This document shows, piece by piece, positions 1 through 8,755 of a stretch of DNA of 64,000 nt. The notes beneath the pieces were generated by a model. That model was not told the DNA's origin, made no database searches, and worked only from the letters and a program-made list of their open reading frames with translations. Origin of the DNA: Pseudolabrys sp. FHR47 (GTDB lineage Bacteria; Pseudomonadota; Alphaproteobacteria; Rhizobiales; Xanthobacteraceae); contig NZ_CP039740.1 in NCBI RefSeq assembly GCF_005153485.1, positions 186,001 to 250,000 of the forward strand, written 5' to 3'. The stretch's first letter is position 1; the number at the start of each line of letters is the position of its first letter. The position numbers and the translations under genes are program-made.

Positions 1-1451
1 GACATCGTGCGCTCGTGCCCAAAGTTGATCGTTGCGTTTGCCCGCTCCGCCCGATTGTAGGTGACGTCGATCATGAACTCGGTCGAGCCGAAGGCCCACA
101 TCGAGCCGACCAGCACCGAAACCGCCAGCGCAATGCCGAGGACGCTGCTCACGGTGCGGATCGGCCAGCGCAGGAGATGGCGCGTCACCATGATGAGCGA
201 CTGCGGAATATTGACGATCGCATAGAAGGCCTGCGGCAACAGCCGCCGATAGACCGCCGGCGCTGGCGGCGACATCGCCACCGCGGGCGGCAAGGCCACG
301 ACGTCGCGCACCGCCCGCAGCGCGCCGACGGCGGCGGCAGCGAGCGTCACGCCCGCCGCGATCACATAGATCGCCGGATCGGTGCGGAAGACAAGGAAGG
401 GGAAATGATAAAAATCGGCATAAAGCCGCGTCATGCCGAAGCCGAGCCAGGTGCCGGCACCAATGCCGATGGCAATGCCGACCACAGCGATGGCCAGAGC
501 GAACTGAAGATAGTGCCAGCCGACCGCGGCGCCGCCATAACCGAGCGCCTTCAATAGACCGATCTGCTCGCGCTCCAGCAGAATCAGGCGCGACAGCGTC
601 ATGTTGACCAGGAAGGCGGCGACCAGCAGGAACACCGGCGGCAGAATGCGGCTCATGGCTTTGAGCTGCTGCAATTCGGCGTCGAGAAAAGCGTGCGAGG
701 TCTGGTCGCGGCGGCCATGCGCGCCGAGCCCGCCATAGCGCGCGAGAATGCCGTCGAGCTGCTGGATTGCTTCGGGCGCCGCCGCCGCGCTGGTCAGCTT
801 CAGGTGCACGCTCGAAAACGCGCCAGTCAGATCATAGGCCGCCGCCAGCGCCTTTTCCCGCATCCACACGATGCCGTAGCGCTTGTCATCCGGGATCAGG
901 CCGTAAGGCCCGAGCGAGTAGATGAACTCCGGCGACAGCGCCGTGCCGACAACACGCAGCGTGCGCTTTCGGCCGTTGAGGATGGCGTCGAAGGTCGAGC
1001 CGATGTCGAATTTATTGGCCTTGGCGAAGGGCTCACTGACAACGACCTCATTCTCGTCAGCCGGCAGCGGCAGCCGGCCGCTGCGCATATAAAGCAGATT
1101 GAGCTTCTGATCCTGAAACTCCGGAATGGAAACGAACATGGCCGAGGCCGGCTCGGGGACCGTCGGCAGATCGAGCAGCGCGATCTTGGCGATCCGCGTT
1201 TCGACCGACGCGACGCCCGGAATGCGCGCGATCTCGTCCTCGACGATCTTCGGCGCGCGCGTCAGGTCGGCGAACACGTCGGCGAAACGGTTGCGATCGT
1301 AATAGGCGGCGCGCGTTTCCGACAGCGACTGATAGGCGCCGATGCCGAGAATGAGCGTCGCCGCGCCGGCCGCCAGCACGAAAGCAATCGCCAGCGCCTG
1401 CGGCCATAACCGCACCAGATCGCGCAGCAGTTTGATGTGCAGTGCGCTCAT
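1..1451 (-). CDS. ABC transporter permease, FtsX/MacB type (partial)
   Basis: Inner-membrane permease of an ABC exporter. Reading the minus strand from the ATG at 1451 gives an open frame that runs off the left edge (about 483 codons seen). The N-terminus is MSALHIKLLRDLVRLWPQAL, followed by a membrane segment around residues 16-40. A MacB-like extracytoplasmic domain follows (about 45-250), then a helix group around 255-330 containing the FtsX-type cytoplasmic stretch LEREQIGLLKALGYG. A further helix follows, and then what looks like a second FtsX module starting near LLRWPIRTVSSVLGIALAVS. Two modules in one chain imply a protein of roughly 750-800 residues. It starts 5 bp after the ATPase gene, so the two are translated together. 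The substrate is unknown; lipoprotein, lipid and peptide exporters all use this fold. Confidence 0.9.
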   Translation of the reverse strand, partial: MSALHIKLLRDLVRLWPQALAIAFVLAAGAATLILGIGAYQSLSETRAAYYDRNRFADVFADLTRAPKIVEDEIARIPGVASVETRIAKIALLDLPTVPEPASAMFVSIPEFQDQKLNLLYMRSGRLPLPADENEVVVSEPFAKANKFDIGSTFDAILNGRKRTLRVVGTALSPEFIYSLGPYGLIPDDKRYGIVWMREKALAAAYDLTGAFSSVHLKLTSAAAAPEAIQQLDGILARYGGLGAHGRRDQTSHAFLDAELQQLKAMSRILPPVFLLVAAFLVNMTLSRLILLEREQIGLLKALGYGGAAVGWHYLQFALAIAVVGIAIGIGAGTWLGFGMTRLYADFYHFPFLVFRTDPAIYVIAAGVTLAAAAVGALRAVRDVVALPPAVAMSPPAPAVYRRLLPQAFYAIVNIPQSLIMVTRHLLRWPIRTVSSVLGIALAVSVLVGSMWAFGSTEFMIDVTYNRAERANATINFGHERTM

Positions 1452-1456
1452 GGTTG

Positions 1457-2164
1457 CTACCAACTGATCGCCGACGCCGGCTTGCGCTCGGCGACCACAG
1501 TGGACGAAACGATGCGGCCGTCGCCGAAATGCACGACGCGATGCGCGATATCCTGAATGGCGACGTTGTGGGTGATGATGAGCGTGGTGGCGCCGAGCTG
1601 GGCGTTCACCTGCGTCAGCGCTTCCAGCACCAGCACGCCGGTTTTGGAGTCGAGCGCGCCGGTCGGCTCGTCGCACAGCAGCACTTGCGGCCGCTTAGCG
1701 ATGGCGCGGGCGATCGCCACGCGTTGCTGTTCGCCGCCAGAGAGCTGCGCCGGGAAATGGTCCATGCGGCTCTTGAGGCCGACGATTTCGAGCGCTTCCT
1801 CCGGCCGCATCGGATCGTTGGCGATCTCGGTGACCAGTGCCACGTTCTCCCGGGCGGTCAGGCTCGGCACCAGGTTGTAGAACTGGAACACGAAGCCGAC
1901 ATGGTCGCGGCGGTAGAGCGTCAGTTCGCGGTCGTTGAAGCGGCTGAGTTCGTGATCGGTGAACCAGGCTTCGCCGGACGTGGCACGGTCGAGCCCGCCA
2001 ATAATGTTGAGGAAGGTCGATTTGCCGGAGCCGGACGGCCCGAGCAGCACCACGAACTCACCGGCCGCCGCCTCGAAATTGACGCCGCGCAGGGCGTGAA
2101 CCTCGATGGCGCCGGTGACATAGACCTTGGTCAGGTCGCGGGTGCGGAAAACCGGTTGGCTCAT
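1457..2164 (-). CDS. ABC transporter ATP-binding protein (LolD/MacB-like)
   Basis: Cytoplasmic ATPase that powers the FtsX-type permease encoded immediately downstream. All diagnostic motifs are present: Walker A GPSGSGKS (about residues 42-49), Q-loop FQFYNL, the signature [14 protein letters not shown], Walker [13 protein letters not shown], and the H-loop histidine in IITHN. Its 235 residues match the usual length of LolD/MacB/FtsE-type ATPases. The Gly-Ala-Leu-Asp D-loop and the FtsX-type partner place it in the type VII exporter family. It is not a substrate importer because no binding-protein gene is nearby. The pair is transcribed away from leuS. Confidence 0.95.
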   Translation of the reverse strand: MSQPVFRTRDLTKVYVTGAIEVHALRGVNFEAAAGEFVVLLGPSGSGKSTFLNIIGGLDRATSGEAWFTDHELSRFNDRELTLYRRDHVGFVFQFYNLVPSLTARENVALVTEIANDPMRPEEALEIVGLKSRMDHFPAQLSGGEQQRVAIARAIAKRPQVLLCDEPTGALDSKTGVLVLEALTQVNAQLGATTLIITHNVAIQDIAHRVVHFGDGRIVSSTVVAERKPASAISW

Positions 2165-2314
2165 GGCAGGTCCAGTATGCCCGGATCGGGCGGCAAAGGT
2201 TTGCGCTGTCGCAACGGTCCTTGGCAGCCGGTTTCAGGCACCCGGGCCGATTTCGCCCCGTTGACCCCCGGCCCCGTTCCATGCGACCACCCCGGCTTCT
2301 GAAAAGAGCCGGAA

Positions 2315-4963
2315 ATGACCGCCGATTCGAGCAAAACCGAGCGTTACAACGCCCGCGCCGCCGAGCCCAAATGGCAAAAAGCCTGGGACGAGGCCGGCAT
2401 CTACGCCACCAAGAACGACGACCCCCGCCCGAAATACTACGTGCTGGAAATGTTCCCCTATCCGTCGGGGCGCATCCACATGGGGCACGTGCGCAACTAC
2501 ACCATGGGCGACGTGGTGGCCCGCTTCAAAAGGGCGATGAACATGAACGTCCTGCACCCGATGGGGTGGGACGCCTTCGGCATGCCGGCCGAGAACGCGG
2601 CCATCGACCGCAAGGTCCACCCTAAGGAATGGACCTACGCCAATATCGCGACCATGAAGAAGCAGCTCCAGTCCATGGGGCTGTCGCTCGACTGGGCGCG
2701 CGAGGTCGCGACCTGCGATCCGTCCTATTACAAGCACCAGCAGCGCATGTTCCTCGACTTCCTCAAGGCGGGGCTGGTCGCGCGCGAATATCGCAAAGTG
2801 AACTGGGACCCGGTCGACCAGACCGTGCTCGCCAACGAGCAGGTGATCGACGGCCGCGGCTGGCGCTCCGGCGCGCCGGTCGAGCAGCGCGATCTCTATC
2901 AATGGGTGTTCAAGATCTCCGACTATTCGCAGGAGCTGCTTGAAGCGCTCGATACGTTAGAGCGCTGGCCGGACAAGGTCCGGCTGATGCAGAAGAACTG
3001 GATCGGCCGCTCCGAGGGCCTGCTGGTCCGCTTCATGCTCGATGCGGCGACGACGCCATCTGGCGAAACTGAACTCGAAATCTTCACGACGCGGCCGGAC
3101 ACTTTGTTCGGTGCCAAGTTCATGGCGATCGCGCCGGATCATCCGCTGGCGCAGGCCGCCGCGGCGAAGAATCCGAAGCTCGCCGACTTCATCACCGAGG
3201 CTAAACATCTCGGCACTTCGCAAGAGGCCATCGACACCGCCGAGAAGATGGGCTTCGACACCGGCATCCGCGCCGTGCATCCGCTCGATCCGAACTGGAC
3301 GCTGCCGGTCTATGTCGCGAACTTCATCCTGATGGATTACGGCACCGGCGCCATCTTCGGCTGTCCGGCGCACGACCAGCGCGACCTCGACTTCGTCAAC
3401 AAATATGGTCTCGGCAATACGCCGGTGGTGCTGCCGCCGGGTCAGGACCCGAAGACCTTCGTCGTCACCGACACCGCCTATGACGGCGACGGCACGATGT
3501 TCAATTCAAAGAACAGCGTGATCGACCTCAACGGCATGACGCCGCAGAAGGCATTCGACGCGGTCGCGAATTTGCTTGCCGCAACGACCCGCGGCAATCG
3601 TCCCGTCGCGCAGCGCCAGGTCAATTATCGCCTGCGGGACTGGGGCATTTCGCGCCAGCGCTACTGGGGCTGTCCGATCCCGGTCATTCACTGCGACAAA
3701 TGCGGCGTGGTGCCGGCGCCGGTCGAGAGCCTGCCGGTGAAGCTGCCCGACGACGTGACCTTCGACAAACCAGGCAATCCGCTCGACCGCCATCCGAGCT
3801 GGAAGAACGTCAAGTGCCCGTCCTGCGGCGGCGATGCGCGCCGCGAGACCGACACGATGGACACCTTCGTCGATTCTTCGTGGTACTTCGCGCGCTTCAC
3901 CGATCCGTGGAACGAGAATGCGCCGACGACACCGAAGGTCGCCAATGATTGGATGCCGGTCGATCAATATATCGGCGGCATCGAGCACGCGATTTTGCAT
4001 CTTCTTTATTCGCGCTTCTTCACCCGCGCGATGAAGAAGACCGGTCATATCGGCATGGACGAGCCCTTCGCCGGCCTGTTCACACAAGGCATGGTCGTTC
4101 ACGAGACCTATCGCGATAAAGCCGGCAACTGGATCGAGCCGGCCAATGTCACGATTGAAGGCATGGGCGAGGCGCGCACCGCGAAGGTCACCGCGACCGG
4201 CGAAGCGATCGAGATCGGCTCCATCGAGAAGATGTCGAAGTCGAAGAAGAACGTGGTCGATCCCGACGACATCATCGCTTCCTACGGCGCCGACACCGCC
4301 CGCTGGTTCATGCTGTCGGATTCGCCGCCCGAGCGCGACGTGATCTGGACCGAGGAAGGCGTGCAGGGCGCCTGGCGCTTCGTGCAGCGGCTGTGGCGTC
4401 TCGTCGGCGAAGTCGCCGACGTCACCGCGCCCGATGCCAAGCCCGACGCGTTCGGCGAGGACTCACTCAAGCTGCGCAAGGCGGCGCACCGCGCGCTGAA
4501 CAATGTCAGCGACGACATTTCCAAGCTGCGCTTCAATCGCTGCGTCGCCCACATCTACGAGTTCGCCAACGCGCTGTCAGATTCCATCGGCTCGGCCGAA
4601 ACCGCTCCGTCGGCGGATTTCGCCTGGGCGCTGCGCGAGGCCGGTGACATCCTGGTCCGCCTGTTCCAGCCGATGATGCCGCATCTGGCCGAGGAATGCT
4701 GGGCGGCGCTCGGCCACAAGACCCTGGTTGCCACCGAACGGTGGCCGGAGGTCGAGCCGGCGCTGCTGGTCGAGACCTCGATCACCCTGCCGGTCCAGAT
4801 CAACGGCAAGAAGCGCGCCGACGTCACCATCCCGCGCGAGGCCGGGAACGGCGAGATTGAGGCTGCCGTTCTCGCCCTCGATGAGGTAAAGAAGGCACTG
4901 GACGGCAAGAGCCCGAAAAAGGTCATCGTCGTCCCGCAGAGGATCGTGAATGTCGTCGTCTAG
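2315..4963 (+). CDS. leuS: Leucyl-tRNA synthetase
   Basis: Class I aminoacyl-tRNA synthetase that charges tRNA-Leu with leucine in the cytosol. The HIGH-type signature appears as HMGH (residues 55-58) after the leucine-specific [16 protein letters not shown] block. The KMSKS loop is exact at about residues 639-643 in [15 protein letters not shown]. The CP1 editing domain lies between them, with the threonine-rich TTRPDTLFG stretch. A zinc-type cluster CDKCGVV...CPSCGG is visible around residues 460-510. At 882 residues it is close to the usual bacterial length (860-880). Its last codons overlap the start of lptE by 14 bp, so the two are translationally coupled, and holA follows. This order is standard in Hyphomicrobiales. 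Confidence 0.98.
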   Translation: MTADSSKTERYNARAAEPKWQKAWDEAGIYATKNDDPRPKYYVLEMFPYPSGRIHMGHVRNYTMGDVVARFKRAMNMNVLHPMGWDAFGMPAENAAIDRKVHPKEWTYANIATMKKQLQSMGLSLDWAREVATCDPSYYKHQQRMFLDFLKAGLVAREYRKVNWDPVDQTVLANEQVIDGRGWRSGAPVEQRDLYQWVFKISDYSQELLEALDTLERWPDKVRLMQKNWIGRSEGLLVRFMLDAATTPSGETELEIFTTRPDTLFGAKFMAIAPDHPLAQAAAAKNPKLADFITEAKHLGTSQEAIDTAEKMGFDTGIRAVHPLDPNWTLPVYVANFILMDYGTGAIFGCPAHDQRDLDFVNKYGLGNTPVVLPPGQDPKTFVVTDTAYDGDGTMFNSKNSVIDLNGMTPQKAFDAVANLLAATTRGNRPVAQRQVNYRLRDWGISRQRYWGCPIPVIHCDKCGVVPAPVESLPVKLPDDVTFDKPGNPLDRHPSWKNVKCPSCGGDARRETDTMDTFVDSSWYFARFTDPWNENAPTTPKVANDWMPVDQYIGGIEHAILHLLYSRFFTRAMKKTGHIGMDEPFAGLFTQGMVVHETYRDKAGNWIEPANVTIEGMGEARTAKVTATGEAIEIGSIEKMSKSKKNVVDPDDIIASYGADTARWFMLSDSPPERDVIWTEEGVQGAWRFVQRLWRLVGEVADVTAPDAKPDAFGEDSLKLRKAAHRALNNVSDDISKLRFNRCVAHIYEFANALSDSIGSAETAPSADFAWALREAGDILVRLFQPMMPHLAEECWAALGHKTLVATERWPEVEPALLVETSITLPVQINGKKRADVTIPREAGNGEIEAAVLALDEVKKALDGKSPKKVIVVPQRIVNVVV

Positions 4964-5525
4964 CGCCCCACGCCTCGTCCGCCAGCTCGCCCGAGCGGCC
5001 TTTGCTTTGGCACTCGCCGGCCTCACCGCCGGCTGCTTCCAGCCGATGTACGGTTCGGGCGCGAACAGCCCGACCGCCGCTACGCCCGACGTGGCGGACC
5101 GGCTGTCGTCCGTCGAGGTCGAGCAGATCGTCGCGGCGCCCGCCACGCCGATCGCCCGGCTCGCGGTCGAGGTGCGCAACAACCTCCTCTTCAACCTGAC
5201 CGGCGGCGGGCCGACCACCGCGAGCGCCTACAAGCTCAAGATTCAGCTCTCGTCCAGCACCCGCCAGGTCATTGTCGACATCGACAGCGCGCGTCCAGAA
5301 ATTCAAAATTACGGCCTCAACGCCACCTACACGCTGATCGACAGCGGCACCGGCAAGACCTTGTTCACCAGCTACACCTTCGCCCGCGTGTCCTACAACA
5401 CCCCCGGCCAGCAGCAGCGCTTTGCCGGCGATCGCGGTCTGCGCGACGCCGAGAACCGCGCCGCCGCCGTGATCGCGGAGAACATCCGCAATCGCCTGGC
5501 GTCGTATTTCGTCGCGGGGACTTAA
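4950..5525 (+). CDS. lptE: LPS-assembly lipoprotein LptE
   Basis: Outer-membrane lipoprotein that plugs the LptD barrel during lipopolysaccharide export. Its 191 residues begin with a basic N-region and a hydrophobic stretch ([10 protein letters not shown]) ending in a lipobox, with the acylated cysteine at about residue 29 (LTAGC then FQPMYG). The C-F-x-P-x-Y start of the mature protein is typical of alphaproteobacterial LptE (formerly RlpB). The start codon lies inside the end of leuS. The position between leuS and holA is the conserved context for this poorly conserved family and carries much of the weight of the call. Confidence 0.9.
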   Translation: MSSSSAPRLVRQLARAAFALALAGLTAGCFQPMYGSGANSPTAATPDVADRLSSVEVEQIVAAPATPIARLAVEVRNNLLFNLTGGGPTTASAYKLKIQLSSSTRQVIVDIDSARPEIQNYGLNATYTLIDSGTGKTLFTSYTFARVSYNTPGQQQRFAGDRGLRDAENRAAAVIAENIRNRLASYFVAGT

Positions 5526-5529
5526 CTTT

Positions 5530-5685
5530 CTTCCCTCTCCCCTTGAGGGAGAGGGTGCCGAGCGAATGCGTCAGCATGAGCGAGGCGGGTGAGGGGGCGG
5601 CCTCAACGATACAATGACCCCTCACCCGTCTCGCGCTTCGTTTCACTCAGCGCGATCCACCCTCTCCCTTAAGGGGAGAGGGAAG
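5530..5685. repeat. Long palindromic intergenic repeat, family A (copy A1)
   Basis: An imperfect palindrome of about 155 bp fills the lptE-holA gap. The terminal arms (5533-5557 and 5658-5682) are 25-nt reverse complements with one mismatch and contain CTCTCCCCTT and its complement AAGGGGAGAG. The interior carries GGTGAGGGG facing CCCCTCACC. Copies A2 (21591-21739) and A3 (about 63594-63712) share the arms but differ inside. As RNA it would fold into one long hairpin between two co-directional genes, so it may affect processing or stability of the leuS-lptE-holA transcript. Confidence 0.9.
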
Positions 5686-5693
5686 GAAGCAAG

Positions 5694-6725
5694 ATGACCG
5701 CCATCAAAGCCGCCGACATCGACCGTTTTGTCGCCAAGCCCGACCCGCGCACGCCGGTCGTGCTGGTTTACGGTCCCGACGCCGGACTGGTGCGCGAGCG
5801 CGTCGAGGCGCTGGTGAAAGCGTCGGTCGACGACGTCAACGATCCGTTCTCCTTCGTCCGCCTCGAAGGCGAGGACCTGTCCGCCAACCCCTCGCGCCTG
5901 GTCGAGGAAGCGCACACCGTGCCTCTGTTCGGCGGCCGCCGCGCCGTGCTGGTGCGCCCGGGCTCGCGCAACATTGCCGGCGCCGTCGAGCAGGTCATCG
6001 CTGCGCCGTCAGACGAATGCCGCATCATCATCGAAGCCGGTGACCTCAAGAAATCGTCGCCGTTGCGCGCCATCATCGAGAAGGCCAAGACCGCCGCGGC
6101 CCTGCCCTGCTACGTCGATAACGCCGCCACGATCGGCCGCCTGATCGACGATGAAATGACCGATGCGGGTTTGACCATCAGCCTCGACGCCCGCAACGCG
6201 CTGATCGGCCTGCTCGGCGGCGATCGCGCCGCCTCGCGCAACGAGATCCGCAAGCTCGCGCTCTATGCCCGCGGCCAGGAACGGGTCGAGCTCGAAGACG
6301 TGATGGCAGTGGTGGCCGACGCCTCGGCGCTGGCGCTCGACGGCGTCCTCGACGCCACTTTCGCCGGCCGCACCGCGGAGGTTGAAACCGAATTCGGCAA
6401 GGCGCGCGCCGGCGGCTCGTCGCCGGCGGCGATTATCTCCGCCGCCATTCGCCATGTCGCCAATCTGCACAAGATGCGGCTGGCCATTGACGACGGCGAC
6501 TCCGCCGAATTCGCCATGAAGCGCGGCGCGCCGCCGGTTCACTTCTCACGCGAGCGCAAGGTCGGCGAGGCCCTGCGTCTATGGTCGGCGGCCGGCTTGC
6601 TGCGGGCGATGAACCAGCTTGCCGAGGCTTCGCTTGAGGCCCGGCGCAATGCCGCGCTGGCCGAGGCGATCGCGCAGCGGGCGCTGCTGTCGCTCGCCGT
6701 CAATGCCCGGCGGCGCGAAAGCTAG
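5694..6725 (+). CDS. holA: DNA polymerase III subunit delta
   Basis: Clamp-loader delta subunit that opens the beta sliding clamp during replication. The 343-residue length and the layout fit HolA. The N-terminal AAA+-like domain starts with VVLVYGPDAGLVRERVEALV and includes the inter-strand segment LFGGRRAVLVRPG. The middle helical lid follows, then a C-terminal collar domain with YARGQERVELEDV and an Arg/Ala-rich end. No functional Walker A motif is expected in delta and none is seen. It is third in the leuS-lptE-holA array, separated from lptE by repeat A1. Confidence 0.95.
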   Translation: MTAIKAADIDRFVAKPDPRTPVVLVYGPDAGLVRERVEALVKASVDDVNDPFSFVRLEGEDLSANPSRLVEEAHTVPLFGGRRAVLVRPGSRNIAGAVEQVIAAPSDECRIIIEAGDLKKSSPLRAIIEKAKTAAALPCYVDNAATIGRLIDDEMTDAGLTISLDARNALIGLLGGDRAASRNEIRKLALYARGQERVELEDVMAVVADASALALDGVLDATFAGRTAEVETEFGKARAGGSSPAAIISAAIRHVANLHKMRLAIDDGDSAEFAMKRGAPPVHFSRERKVGEALRLWSAAGLLRAMNQLAEASLEARRNAALAEAIAQRALLSLAVNARRRES

Positions 6726-6869
6726 CGGCCGCCATCGCAGGCGGGCGGGCAAGCCCTTGTTAAGATCGCTTGGCAAAATCGCCTGCAACCTGCTCAAATC
6801 TTTGCACTTCTTGGCCTAGGCAAGCGCCGTTCGAGCGGCTAGGCTTGATTGTTCCAAGAGGCCGCCTTC

Positions 6870-7862
6870 ATGCACCGCTTGTCCAATGTCATGAATGCGC
6901 TCGTACGCCGCGGCCCGCGACCCGGCTCGTTCGAGGCCTACGGCATTGCGCTGGCCTGCGTGCTGGCCGCCACGCTGGCACGTCAGCTGGTCGATCTGGC
7001 AGCGCCGAACTCGATTTATTTCGCCACTTACATTCCGGCGCTGTTGTTCGCTGCACTGATCGGCGGATTCGCCGCCGGCGCAACCGCGACTCTGCTGGGC
7101 GGCGTCATTGTCTGGTGGATGTTCTTCGAGCCGCGCTTCGCCTTGGCCTTCGCGTCCAAGAACCATGTCATCAGCATGGCGCTTTACCTGTTCGCCGGCG
7201 CGCTGATCGTCTGGACCGCCAATCAGTATCGCGAATTGCTGATGCGGATCGACGAAGAGGAAAAATTCCGGCGCATTGTGGTCGATGAGCTGAGCCATCG
7301 CGTCAAGAACAAGCTGGCGACGATCTACGCCATCCTGCGCCACGAGCTGCGCGGCCAGCCGGAGATATGGGATAGCGTGTCGGGGCGCCTGCAGGCCTTG
7401 TCGGCCGCGGATGATTTCATCAGCCGCGACGAGAAGTCGGGCGTCGAATTGAAGATGCTCCTCGATATGGAGATCGAGCCGTTCGGCGGCGAACGTTTCA
7501 CATGCGCGGGGCCGCCGGTGCGGCTGTTCGGCAAACTGCCGACGGTGCTTGCTCTCGTTTTTCATGAGCTGACGACCAACGCCGCCAAATACGGGGCGCT
7601 GCTGCGGCCAGCCGGACATGTGCATATTTTTTGGCAAAAGGCCGGCGATTCGTTCGAGATCGCCTGGACTGAGAGCGGCGGTCCGGAGGTGATGATGCCG
7701 CTGCGCCGGAGTTTCGGCAGCGCCCTGATCGAACGCAGCCTCGACAGTTTCGGCGGCAAGGCCTCACTCGAATTCGCGCCGGAAGGCGTGATCTGCCGGA
7801 TCAGGCTGCCGGCGGCCCAGGTCCAGGTCGACGACGAGCCGGCCGCAGCCGCAAAGGCATAG
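6870..7862 (+). CDS. Membrane sensor histidine kinase, HWE family
   Basis: Two-component sensor kinase in the inner membrane. Residues about 22-115 form a four-helix, KdpD-like (DUF4118-type) membrane domain with almost no loops, suggesting that it senses a membrane or intracellular cue. The H-box is DELSHRVKNKLATI, with the phospho-acceptor His at residue 143. The N-box is ELTTNAAKYGAL. The G-region has the Trp-x-Glu of HWE kinases in AWTESGGP, then RSFGSALIERSL. The ATG at 6870 has AAGAGG 9 nt upstream, whereas the TTG seven codons earlier lacks one. No response regulator lies beside it, so it is an orphan kinase. HWE kinases often act with PhyR-type or single-domain regulators. Confidence 0.88.
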   Translation: MHRLSNVMNALVRRGPRPGSFEAYGIALACVLAATLARQLVDLAAPNSIYFATYIPALLFAALIGGFAAGATATLLGGVIVWWMFFEPRFALAFASKNHVISMALYLFAGALIVWTANQYRELLMRIDEEEKFRRIVVDELSHRVKNKLATIYAILRHELRGQPEIWDSVSGRLQALSAADDFISRDEKSGVELKMLLDMEIEPFGGERFTCAGPPVRLFGKLPTVLALVFHELTTNAAKYGALLRPAGHVHIFWQKAGDSFEIAWTESGGPEVMMPLRRSFGSALIERSLDSFGGKASLEFAPEGVICRIRLPAAQVQVDDEPAAAAKA

Positions 7863-7980
7863 GTCTCCCGGCGCGGGACGTTGGGGACAGGCCGGCGCTG
7901 GGCGCTTGACGCCTCTCCCACCCGCATGACGGATTTGTTATCGATTCGGGACCGGGCAATCGCCGCGACGAAAGCGTCCC

Positions 7981-8442
7981 ATGCTGCTGGTCAAGACCTA
8001 TCTCGACAAGAGTGCGATCCACGGCCTCGGCGTTTTCGCCGCCGAGCACATTCCCAAGGGCACCAAGATCTGGCGCTTCGTCGAAGGCTTCGACCGCTGC
8101 TACACGCCCAAACAGTTTGCGAAGCTGCCCAAGGCGGCACGGGATTTCCTGTCGAACTATGCCTACCGCGTCGACGGCGAGATCCTGTTCACGGTCGACA
8201 ACGACCACCACATGAACCACGCCGAAAAGCCGAACACGCTGCTGCGTGGCGGCTATGTGATCGCGGCGCGCACCATCCCCAAGGGCGCCGAGATCACGAA
8301 CGACTACCGCGAGTTCGATCCGGAACTATGCGCCGCGTTTCTCAAGAAACCGGCGAATGGCAAGGCCGTGAATGACAAGACGCTGAACGGCAAGAGCCAT
8401 CCGAAGGCGAACGGCAAAGCGAACGGGCACGCGAAGCGGTAA
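7981..8442 (+). CDS. SET-domain protein, putative lysine methyltransferase
   Basis: A 153-residue protein with the compact SET fold of about 115 residues. The N-terminal GLGVFAAEHIPKGTKIW corresponds to the first SET motif. HHMNHAEKPNTLL corresponds to the NHS/pseudoknot motif, and IPKGAEITNDYREFD to the final motif with the catalytic-type tyrosine. A short Asn/Gly/Lys-rich tail follows, built from repeated NGK units, and is probably disordered. Family members transfer methyl groups from S-adenosylmethionine to protein lysines. The bacterial substrate is unknown and nothing in the neighbourhood identifies it. Confidence 0.85.
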   Translation: MLLVKTYLDKSAIHGLGVFAAEHIPKGTKIWRFVEGFDRCYTPKQFAKLPKAARDFLSNYAYRVDGEILFTVDNDHHMNHAEKPNTLLRGGYVIAARTIPKGAEITNDYREFDPELCAAFLKKPANGKAVNDKTLNGKSHPKANGKANGHAKR

Positions 8443-8443
8443 C

Positions 8444-8546
8444 CGTCATTCCGGGGCGCGCCGAAGGCGCGAGCCCGGAATCCATAATCACGGTCAGCGA
8501 GTATGGATTCCGGGCCCGCTCGCTTTGCTCGCGTCCCGGAATGACG
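8444..8546. repeat. Palindromic repeat, family B
   Basis: A palindrome of 103 bp just after the SET gene. The outer arms CGTCATTCCGG and CCGGAATGACG are exact complements. Nested arms follow, with GGCGCGCCGAAGGCGCG forming its own small hairpin and GAATCCAT facing ATGGATTC. This is the typical form of the attCCGGGg-type repeats common in Bradyrhizobium relatives. Only one copy is present in this window. Confidence 0.85.
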
Positions 8547-8755
8547 ACAGTCCGAAGCTTGGATGAAACGCAGCGAAATCCGGTCCGCCCGAAATCTTCG
8601 GGCAATTGCCACGCCAGAAAAATTCAGAAACATAAGCGCCGGAATCCGGCCGCATCCAGCCGCATTCGATTAATAATCGAATCTGGTATTTCGGAGCCTG
8701 CATTTAACGGATCGAACGTATCACGCCTGTCGACCATCGTCGTACGGAGCGTGTC
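8547..8755. other. Non-coding leader of the TadG-like gene
   Basis: About 210 bp without a supportable gene, more AT-rich than its surroundings. It holds the palindrome at 8664-8682 and a GGAG ribosome-binding site at about 8745-8748. A promoter is likely here but no -35/-10 pair is convincing. Confidence 0.5.
8664..8682. promoter_or_regulatory. Perfect inverted repeat, candidate operator
   Basis: The sequence ATTCGATTAATAATCGAAT has 8-nt perfect arms around AAT. It lies 73 bp upstream of the GTG start of the TadG-like gene in a locally AT-rich stretch. The short loop and absence of a T-run argue against a terminator and for a dimeric regulator's site. Which protein binds is unknown. Confidence 0.5.
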
